Source: an uncultured Dysgonomonas sp. (GTDB lineage: Bacteria; Bacteroidota; Bacteroidia; Bacteroidales; Dysgonomonadaceae). From it: a stretch of 12,234 nt of DNA. The notes under the pieces are model-generated. The model saw nothing but the letters and a program-made list of their open reading frames with translations. It searched no databases and was not told the origin of the DNA. The DNA lies in NCBI GenBank assembly GCA_945292135.1, contig CALYRA010000007.1, positions 1 to 12,234 on the forward strand, written 5' to 3'. How positions within the stretch are numbered: the stretch's first letter is position 1; each line of letters starts with the position of its first letter. Below, piece by piece: positions 7,846 to 12,234 of this stretch. A program made the translations under genes and the position numbers.

Positions 7846-8268
7846 CTATTTATTACGATTTCTGTATTCTGATTCTCCGATAATAATATGCTGGGCATTG
7901 ATAGTTATCAGAAGGACAACATTCATTGTCTGATCTTCGGAAGGTTCATAGTGCATACGAAAGCCTACGCAACGACCTTCTTCAAAATAGATTTTGCCCA
8001 GCGATTCTTCGTAAGCATCGTGAATCGTGATTTCTCCGTTGAGTTTCTTATAGCTGTCGAAAACCCACGAAAGAATTTCATTATCGGGAAGCAGGGGTAA
8101 AGCGACGCGGATATTGCCTGCAACTACTTCGGTACGCACTTTGCCGCCTTTGGTTATTCCTTTGTTAAAGGTATAATCGCACCAAATGACATGGTAGTTC
8201 CCGAAAGCCAGATGCTGTGGGTTATCTTTTATTGGCGCGCGCAATTTGAGTGTCGCTTTACCTTCCAT
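7846..8268 (-). CDS. Divergent Hcp (TssD) paralogue
   Basis: Hcp-like protein of 140 aa. It keeps the overall order of the 131-aa Hcp: an N-terminal strand pair with a 'CDYTFNKGITKGGKVRTEVV' segment, a GNIRVALP strand, a helix EILSWVFDSYKK, a 'GEITI' strand, an acidic turn, 'GRCVGFRMHYEPSED' in place of the NGYIVAFEES part, and a last strand LLITINAQHIIIGES. The RPAS-YGG motif of the main Hcp is not kept, so it is the most divergent of the three. No signal peptide is present, as expected for a cytosolic tube protein. It starts 14 bases after the tssC stop and ends 14 bases before the next paralogue, which points to tight co-translation. The family call comes from the fold pattern and operon place; its exact role is not known. 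Confidence 0.78.
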   Translation of the reverse strand: MEGKATLKLRAPIKDNPQHLAFGNYHVIWCDYTFNKGITKGGKVRTEVVAGNIRVALPLLPDNEILSWVFDSYKKLNGEITIHDAYEESLGKIYFEEGRCVGFRMHYEPSEDQTMNVVLLITINAQHIIIGESEYRNRNK

Positions 8269-8282
8269 TGTTCTTAATCGGA

Positions 8283-9638
8283 TTATTGTTGTTGAACTTC
8301 GGTACTCCAGCTCGTTTCGTCTTCGCCTTTGGTTCCGTCGAGTTTTATTACGAAACTCTTGGCCGGAAAGAAAGGCGTCAGATGAATATCGAGATAGATA
8401 CGGTCTTTTTGGTTCGGGTCACGCTCGAAACGAACGATTTTAAACTTTTCAATCAGACGGTCAGGGCCTTGTACGCTATCTAAAAATTTGATGATCTGGG
8501 AGCGAAGGTCGCGTTCGGTCTTACCACTCCAGTTTTCGAATGCGCGCCGGTTCAAAAAGTCGAACAATACTTTCGTGATATAGTCGAATACGCGTACTAC
8601 TGAATAGGTCTGTAAGCCTAGGTTATCGCCATTGAACAGGGTTTTTCCCGAAAATGCCATCACACTGCCATATTCGTTTACCATCGGCACTAGTCCCATT
8701 TTATCGATCTGAGAGATTTCACTTTTCTTCAATGGGAATACAACGCTGTCAACTTCATTTATTTTTCCGTGTTTTTTACCGGCGGTAATCTGGGACATCA
8801 GCGTACTGTATACTCTCCCGGCTAAGGCGGCGGAAGGGGATACATGCAAATCCTGTTCTTCGTTTAATTCATTATATTTTCCCCGACCGATAAGCCAGTT
8901 ACAGGCCATACTGGTATTTGATTTGTAAGCATCGGCGCTTGCCAATCCTGAACTGAAAAACATATCCACAACATCATCGGGTTGGTCTAAGTCCATAAAG
9001 TCGGTGAACAGGAAAGCTTTATTATCGTAAGCGATACGCGACCATTTGTCAACGACTTTGGCGCTGCCTAGATAACCGGGTATAACAAGCAGCGAATAAT
9101 TGTTTCTCAAATCGAGTTTATCGAAGTTTTGTTTCAGTTCGTTTGCGACATAGTCGATAAAGATCGAGTTATCAAGGTCTGATACTTGTTCGGGTGAAGC
9201 GTTGACGATGGTTACATTTTTAAGTTTGTCTTCTTCGGTATTCTTATAGAACAACATCACATTACGATATGATTGTTCAAGCTCACGGACTGTTTCTACT
9301 GCTTTAAGCTGGTTTTCCTGTAACAGTGTAGATACGGATTCGGATTGTTCTTTTGCTTGATCCAGCATCTCGGAAACGGATGTTGTAGAATTTAACAAGT
9401 CTAGCCAAAGGGTGATTGTATCCTTCAGGCTTTCCCGGGTTTCTTTCTTGTCGTTATCATTCAGAAAGGCTTTTTTTCGGGCTGAACGCTCGGGGTTCAT
9501 CGAAGCTATGCCTTCTACGGCTGATTCCAAGAATCCGAAACCTCCGAATTTTGCCAGCTTGCTTACCGACTCTTGTATATTGAATTGATCAGCGCTTTTT
9601 ACGGCTGTTGCCTGCGCTGCTTCTTTTATTTCTGCCAT
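8283..9638 (-). CDS. tssC: T6SS sheath large subunit TssC
   Basis: TssC pairs with TssB to make the contractile sheath whose contraction drives the Hcp/VgrG tube outwards. Its 451 aa is slightly shorter than the usual 490 or so of proteobacteria, as in this subtype. A Bacteroidota-type N-terminus is seen: FNIQESVSKLAKFGGFGFLE at residues 19-38. The middle shows the sheath core: LLVIPGYLGSAKVVDKWSRI near 183-203, then KAFLFTDFMDLDQPDD and SNTSMACNWLIGRGKYNELN, and an AGRVYSTLMSQITAGKK helix. The C-terminal domain has the conserved 'FENWSGKTERDLRSQI' and a FFPAKSFVIKLDG strand. It follows tssB after 36 bases, the usual tssB-tssC order, and is followed at once by two Hcp paralogues. It is predicted cytoplasmic. 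The tail is Gln-rich (EVQQQ). Confidence 0.96.
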   Translation of the reverse strand: MAEIKEAAQATAVKSADQFNIQESVSKLAKFGGFGFLESAVEGIASMNPERSARKKAFLNDNDKKETRESLKDTITLWLDLLNSTTSVSEMLDQAKEQSESVSTLLQENQLKAVETVRELEQSYRNVMLFYKNTEEDKLKNVTIVNASPEQVSDLDNSIFIDYVANELKQNFDKLDLRNNYSLLVIPGYLGSAKVVDKWSRIAYDNKAFLFTDFMDLDQPDDVVDMFFSSGLASADAYKSNTSMACNWLIGRGKYNELNEEQDLHVSPSAALAGRVYSTLMSQITAGKKHGKINEVDSVVFPLKKSEISQIDKMGLVPMVNEYGSVMAFSGKTLFNGDNLGLQTYSVVRVFDYITKVLFDFLNRRAFENWSGKTERDLRSQIIKFLDSVQGPDRLIEKFKIVRFERDPNQKDRIYLDIHLTPFFPAKSFVIKLDGTKGEDETSWSTEVQQQ

Positions 9639-9674
9639 ATTGTTATGCTTTTTTTATTTCGTTTTCAATTCGTA

Positions 9675-10130
9675 TTATTTTGTATCGGATTCTTCTAATT
9701 CTGCCAGTACGCCTTGCAAGGCTTCTACAAATGCGGACTTACTTTCCGGATTCTCTAACGCCCGTTGAAGAACTTTGTTGGATCGCAGTTGTTTTATCAT
9801 AAAATCGTAAAAATCTTTTTTGGTTTTTACGCCTTTGAGAAACTTGCTTTGCTCGGTCAGTTTTTTGACTTCGAAATCGCCCACATTACTGAAGTGAAAC
9901 GTTTCTTTGACCGGCTGTCCTTCGGAATTTGAAAATTCGGCGTCGATCTGTGGTTGGTAATGCGCGAATACCTGATTAATGTCTGTTAGACCGGTAACGG
10001 CTTCCGGGCTGATAGGTTCGTCTGATGTTAGCTTGGAGATAACCAGTGAACGGTTACCGGGAATGTCCGCAATGGCTTCCGAAACGTCGGGCTTGACTTC
10101 GTTACCTCCTATTTCATAATTGTTTATCAT
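9675..10130 (-). CDS. tssB: T6SS sheath small subunit TssB
   Basis: TssB is the small sheath subunit; each protomer pairs with TssC to form the contractile tubule, later taken apart by ClpV. At 151 aa it fits the family. Features: GNRSLVISKLTSDEPIS (a 'l.v.kl' strand and turn) near residues 25-41, the NQVFAHYQPQ helix near 52-61, then VKETFHFSNVGDFEVKKLTE (about 74-93), matching the TssB 'f...dF.p..l' region where the sheath domain begins. The C-terminus is helical and acidic (GVLAELEESDTK). It lies 246 bases downstream of hcp, a gap that holds a terminator-like hairpin, so tssB and what follows may have less transcription than hcp, or a separate start that I cannot place. Confidence 0.92.
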   Translation of the reverse strand: MINNYEIGGNEVKPDVSEAIADIPGNRSLVISKLTSDEPISPEAVTGLTDINQVFAHYQPQIDAEFSNSEGQPVKETFHFSNVGDFEVKKLTEQSKFLKGVKTKKDFYDFMIKQLRSNKVLQRALENPESKSAFVEALQGVLAELEESDTK

Positions 10131-10188
10131 TGTTGTTGCTTTTTTAGGTTAGTAATTTGATTTATGATGAATATAAAATAAATAACTG

Positions 10189-10220
10189 TTTGCTTGCTGG
10201 AACATTAATTATTATCTTTG
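10189..10220 (+). promoter_or_regulatory. Bacteroidales-type promoter facing hcp 3' end
   Basis: TTTGC (10189-10193) and TATCTTTG (10213-10220) match the Bacteroidales -33 TTTG and -7 TAnnTTTG consensus, with a spacing of 19-20 bases that suits it. Transcription would start about 10227 and run on the plus strand through a hairpin, then a 32-codon ORF, towards the end of hcp. No other plus-strand match as good is seen in the window's minus-strand genes region that I checked. An overlapping, inverted partial match for the other direction (TAGTTTTC) also exists and could serve tssB, but lacks a well-spaced -33 box. Confidence 0.6.
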
Positions 10221-10241
10221 AAAACTATCTTCTGTTTAGGC

Positions 10242-10274
10242 AAAAAAAAGCCGTTGATACTTTTTTAGCATCAA
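10242..10274 (-). terminator. Intrinsic terminator-like hairpin after hcp
   Basis: On the minus strand, TTGATGC, a 7-base loop and GTATCAA form a 7-bp stem with one G-U pair, followed four bases later by a run of eight T (A run at 10242-10249). It stands about 100 bases past the hcp stop and 110 bases before the tssB start. A partial stop here would give plenty of Hcp and less of the sheath and baseplate transcript. The stem is A/T-rich, so full stop is unlikely. The same hairpin is in the leader of the plus-strand ORF. Confidence 0.55.
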
Positions 10275-10289
10275 TAATCAATATTTAAA

Positions 10290-10388
10290 ATGAAGATAAT
10301 TAATGGTGAGCAGACCGGAGAGGTATCTTTCGACTTTGCGGGCAGAGAGACACCAACTCCGAATCTGTTCAATGGGTTAATTCCCTGA
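10290..10388 (+). CDS. Possible 32-aa small protein, antisense to hcp 3' end
   Basis: A short plus-strand ORF from ATG 10290 to TGA 10386-10388 encodes 32 aa, starting MKIINGEQTGEVSFDFAGRE and ending FNGLIP. Support comes from the consensus promoter about 70 bases upstream, an A-rich start region (ATATTTAAA ahead of the ATG) usual for Bacteroidota, and local GC content that is clearly higher than its AT-rich flank. Its last 12 bases overlap the hcp 3' end, on the opposite strand, so any longer transcript would be antisense to hcp. The sequence matches no family I know. It could be a true small protein, the N-terminal scrap of a gene cut by an old rearrangement, or a chance ORF in an antisense RNA. 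It would be the only plus-strand gene in the locus. Confidence 0.4.
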   Translation: MKIINGEQTGEVSFDFAGRETPTPNLFNGLIP

Positions 10389-10772
10389 TGGCCAATTCTG
10401 CTCTATCTGAGCTCCGCCCACTTTCAGAACTTGAGCTGAAACCGTAAATTTCAAAGTCATCGGCTTTGACCCGACTACATCGATAGATTCTTCGAAGGCT
10501 ACAATATAACCGTTTTCCCAGCTAAGCTCTTTCATCTTAGCTTCTTCATCACCTTTCTTGAAGATGATACTTCCGGAATTGGGCTTAAATTGGTTAGTCA
10601 TCGCTTCCAAGATAGACGTGTCATCTGTAGATTCTACATGCACTGTAACCTCGCCTCCATAAATGTTAGATGCCGGACGACCCTTGGAATCAATGTCACG
10701 CTTTAGATTATAGCTGCAATCCAAAACGTCGAACTCTTTTCCTCCAAAATTTAATTTTGCATTAAATGCCAT
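10377..10772 (-). CDS. hcp: T6SS tube protein Hcp (TssD)
   Basis: Main Hcp of this locus, 131 aa, a hexameric ring protein stacked into the inner tube and released on firing. The Bacteroidota TssD pattern is clear: FNAKLNFGGKEFDVLDCSYN at residues 3-22, KGRPASNIYGGEVTVHVEST (30-49), a helix with EAMTNQF, GSIIFKKGDEE, then NGYIVAFEESIDVVGSKPMT and a last strand KFTVSAQVLKVGGA, closing in QNWPSGN. It has no signal peptide, as expected. It is the first gene of the locus after the AT-rich spacer and is followed by a terminator-like hairpin, so it may be made from its own strong transcript. The start region is very A/T-rich (TTAATTAATT ahead of the ATG) with no purine-rich Shine-Dalgarno. Compared with the two paralogues downstream it is the shortest and most typical. 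Confidence 0.95.
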   Translation of the reverse strand: MAFNAKLNFGGKEFDVLDCSYNLKRDIDSKGRPASNIYGGEVTVHVESTDDTSILEAMTNQFKPNSGSIIFKKGDEEAKMKELSWENGYIVAFEESIDVVGSKPMTLKFTVSAQVLKVGGAQIEQNWPSGN

Positions 10773-10860
10773 AATTAATTAATTTAAAAGATTAATAAAT
10801 AGTACAGATATTATTTGTGTATAACCTGTTATGCGTATTTGTTCATTATTTAACGTTATT

Positions 10861-10874
10861 GCCAATTTATTGGC
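10861..10874. promoter_or_regulatory. Perfect dyad, possible operator upstream of hcp
   Basis: GCCAATTTATTGGC is a perfect 6-bp inverted repeat around two central bases, about 90 bases before the hcp start. It is unusually G/C-tipped for this AT-rich stretch. Size and symmetry suit a dimeric regulator site; as RNA its loop would be too tight without opening the inner pairs. No regulator gene is in the window. Confidence 0.35.
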
Positions 10875-10952
10875 GAAAATAAGCTGGGCAGTCCGATTTA
10901 TTTAGGTATTTTTATTAGACATTTATTATAAATGTTATTCATTAAAAGAACT

Positions 10953-10973
10953 CCTATAATATTATAATATAGG
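10953..10973. repeat. Imperfect 21-bp palindrome upstream of hcp
   Basis: CCTATA at 10953-10958 is inverted as TATAGG at 10968-10973; the inner part is also nearly self-complementary apart from one A-A mismatch. It lies about 180 bases ahead of the hcp start. It could be a protein-binding site or a hairpin. A/T content is high, so chance is a real alternative. Confidence 0.3.
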
Positions 10974-11013
10974 TCTGAATAAATGGGTTCTTTCTTCAAA
11001 TAACTATTCTCTA

Positions 11014-11021
11014 CAAATTTA
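11014..11021 (-). promoter_or_regulatory. Weak candidate -7 box for hcp
   Basis: On the minus strand TAAATTTG fits the Bacteroidales -7 consensus TAnnTTTG. It is the only full match that I found on this strand between hcp and the tRNA. No TTTG stands at the proper distance upstream; a TTTTAT is there instead. If used, the hcp leader would be about 235 bases and would take in both dyads. Weak evidence. Confidence 0.25.
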
Positions 11022-11259
11022 TTGAAATTTTTGTTAATATAAAACATTTTGTCTTTTTTTTTACAAAAAAATTTATTCTTGTATTAAATATCTGATGCAT
11101 AGACAGAAATATGATTTTTAATATTTAATAGTCATATAATCAATTAAATAAATAATTATTTTAACCTGATTTATAGTAAAGATAAAGATAAAATAAAAAT
11201 ATTATTTTTAACACATATTTATTATATTATATTTACGTTATTTATACATTTTTTACAAC

Positions 11260-11370
11260 ATGAGTCGGTTTGATTACAAATACAAAGATTATAAGGATAT
11301 CCGCAATTTAAAAGATAAGCTATTTATAGGTAAAGAAAAAAGTGTTTTTAGAAGGAAATTCCTTGCATAA
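11260..11370 (+). CDS. Possible 36-aa charged small ORF
   Basis: Plus-strand frame from ATG 11260 to TAA 11368-11370, 36 aa, starting MSRFDYKYKDYKDIRNLKDK and ending FRRKFLA. It is highly charged and Lys/Tyr-rich, unlike the Phe/Leu/Ile-rich peptides that most A/T-rich chance frames give. A terminator-like hairpin lies 82 bases past its stop on the same strand. No well-formed promoter is seen ahead (only TATATTTA, one base off a -7 box). It may be a small protein, a gene scrap or chance; I recognise no family. Confidence 0.25.
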   Translation: MSRFDYKYKDYKDIRNLKDKLFIGKEKSVFRRKFLA

Positions 11371-11452
11371 ATCTGTATGGACGATCGTGATTTTAGAATT
11401 AATTAATTCCTTACCTTTAATCTGTCAGACTACTTTGAGTTGAAGCTGTGAT

Positions 11453-11476
11453 AACAAGTATCGAAACTTGTTTTTT
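11453..11476 (+). terminator. Plus-strand intrinsic terminator-like hairpin
   Basis: AACAAGT, loop ATCGAA and ACTTGTT form a perfect 7-bp stem, running straight into four more T. The T run is on the plus strand only, so it would stop plus-strand transcription, such as from the small ORF at 11260-11370. Nothing else on the plus strand nearby clearly needs it, which is the main support for a transcript there. Confidence 0.45.
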
Positions 11477-12113
11477 ACTATAAAGTCTAAAAATAAATAC
11501 AGAAAAATCTCTTCTTTTAATATGATCAATTCAGATAGGACTATTTATTAGCCACGAATCAATCTAACGAAGCTTTGATTATACTATTTTTCGTCATTGC
11601 GTATTTTAGTTCTTCTTCTACTTATTTTATGTTTTTATTTGTTCTACTTTTTGACTGCTGTATTAAATATCTTTGGATCTTTATCTCCGATATGCAGGCA
11701 TATTTTCTGATTACCTTCTTCGATTTTTTTTTCTCGTATTCTTTCATTTATGCATTATATCCTAAATTGTATAGTTTTTATTTACTTTATAAATCAAAAT
11801 GCGTAAATATATAGGAGTATAATGTGAGGGAGGGTGTAAGTCTATTTTAGTCTTTTTTAGCAGGTAGATAAGTTGTCTTTAATATAATAAGATCATATTT
11901 CTTAATATAAGAAAAAACTAATAATCAACATAGACAATGCTTCGGACATTATTTGTTACAATCAGATAACTAAGACACTATTATTGTGCAATTCAAGTAG
12001 TAATTTGTGGTATTTTTCAGTATTTAAAAATTATCCGAAATTTTCCACGTGCTACCTGTCTAATTTGGCTATTGTTGAGCGGATATTCTTAGACTTTGTT
12101 CGCTTTTAAACAC

Positions 12114-12149
12114 AAAAAAACCACCCAAAATATATTTATTCTGAGTGGT
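12114..12149 (-). terminator. Intrinsic terminator downstream of the tRNA
   Basis: On the minus strand ACCACTCA and TGGGTGGT form an 8-bp stem with one T-G pair (plus-strand arms 12120-12127 and 12142-12149), followed by a run of T (12114-12119). It lies 60 bases past the tRNA 3' end and is well placed to end the tRNA transcript before the T6SS locus. A T run on the plus side (from about 12154) means it may also work in the other direction, though with a mismatch. Confidence 0.75.
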
Positions 12150-12208
12150 CTGTATTTTTTTACTTTCAAATTTTGTTCTCTTTAATTCAAAATTATCAGG
12201 TTTAATAC

Positions 12209-12234
12209 TGGTAGTCCCAGGCAGATTTGAACTG
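12209..12234 (-). tRNA. tRNA 3' end, partial (isotype undetermined)
   Basis: Read on the minus strand, the last 26 bases fit tRNA positions 51-76 exactly: the end of the 5' T-stem strand (CAG), T-loop TTCAAAT with the invariant TTC and A58, 3' T-stem CTGCC, acceptor 3' strand TGGGACT, discriminator A and an encoded CCA (12211-12209). The T-stem strand that remains pairs properly with CTG. The anticodon lies outside the window, so the amino acid cannot be told. The first acceptor pair would end in U72, implying A1 or G1 at the 5' end. Confidence 0.8.

Larger units (their letters stand above)
10773..12113. other. AT-rich intergenic region upstream of hcp
   Basis: About 1.34 kb without a convincing long gene, far more A/T-rich than the T6SS genes and full of stops. 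It should hold the promoter and leader of hcp. I see two dyads (10861-10874 and 10953-10973), a weak -7 match, a possible 36-aa ORF (11260-11370), a plus-strand terminator-like hairpin (11453-11476) and a short palindrome TTCTTAATATAAGAA (11899-11913). A 79-codon hydrophobic frame from a TTG at 11575 is judged to be chance. No transposase, integrase or long repeat is visible. Confidence 0.7.

Noticed and set aside
11575..11814. A 79-codon plus-strand frame of mostly Phe, Leu, Ile, Ser and Tyr, like a membrane protein.
   Set aside because: It needs a TTG start, has no promoter or start region seen, and its make-up is what T-rich DNA gives by chance.
11899..11913. Perfect TTCTTA-ATA-TAAGAA palindrome in the spacer.
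   Set aside because: Very A/T-rich, three-base loop, no T run in the proper place and not near any gene; likely chance.
10773..12113. Possible CRISPR array, insertion sequence or integrase remnant in the AT-rich spacer.
   Set aside because: No regularly spaced repeats, no terminal inverted repeats and no transposase- or integrase-like peptide found on reading both strands.
12209..12234. Direct repeat of the tRNA 3' end elsewhere in the window (an attachment site).
   Set aside because: I found no second copy of the T-arm/acceptor sequence in the window; a distant copy cannot be excluded.

Overview
This window holds most of a type VI secretion system (T6SS) structural locus of the Bacteroidota-specific kind (T6SSiii), seen on the minus strand. 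Signs of a Bacteroidales-type host are the subtype's hallmark membrane protein TssN, the short Bacteroidetes-style TssK and Hcp (TssD) proteins, AT-rich start regions in place of purine-rich Shine-Dalgarno sites, and one plus-strand promoter matching the Bacteroidales consensus (TTTG, 19-21 bp, TAnnTTTG). Genus cannot be fixed from this window.

Layout, following transcription from right to left. A cut-off tRNA (12234-12209) and its terminator (about 12149-12114) stand at the right edge. Next comes about 1.34 kb of very AT-rich DNA (10773-12113) with no convincing long gene. It holds two dyads, a possible 36-residue ORF and a plus-strand terminator-like hairpin. Then comes hcp/tssD (10772-10377), followed by a minus-strand terminator-like hairpin. 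In the same gap a plus-strand promoter and a 32-residue ORF point towards the hcp 3' end. After the gap lies a tight block: tssB, tssC, two divergent Hcp paralogues, an unknown 169-residue protein, tssE, tssF, tssN, tssK, tssG and vgrG. The vgrG gene runs off the left edge. Most gaps in this block are 3-80 bases, so it probably forms one operon.

How the genes work together. TssB and TssC form the contractile sheath around the Hcp tube. VgrG is the spike at the tube tip. TssE, TssF, TssG and TssK are baseplate parts, with TssK linking the baseplate to the membrane complex. TssN is the polytopic inner-membrane protein specific to this subtype. Not seen here are the ClpV (TssH) disassembly ATPase, TssO/P/Q/R, PAAR, effectors and immunity genes. 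They may lie to the left, beyond vgrG.

Less ordinary points are the three unlike Hcp proteins (two embedded between sheath and baseplate genes), the unknown 169-residue protein conserved in position within the operon, the plus-strand promoter and small ORF convergent with hcp, a five-unit TATTA tandem repeat in the tssE start region, and the tRNA-proximal AT-rich spacer.
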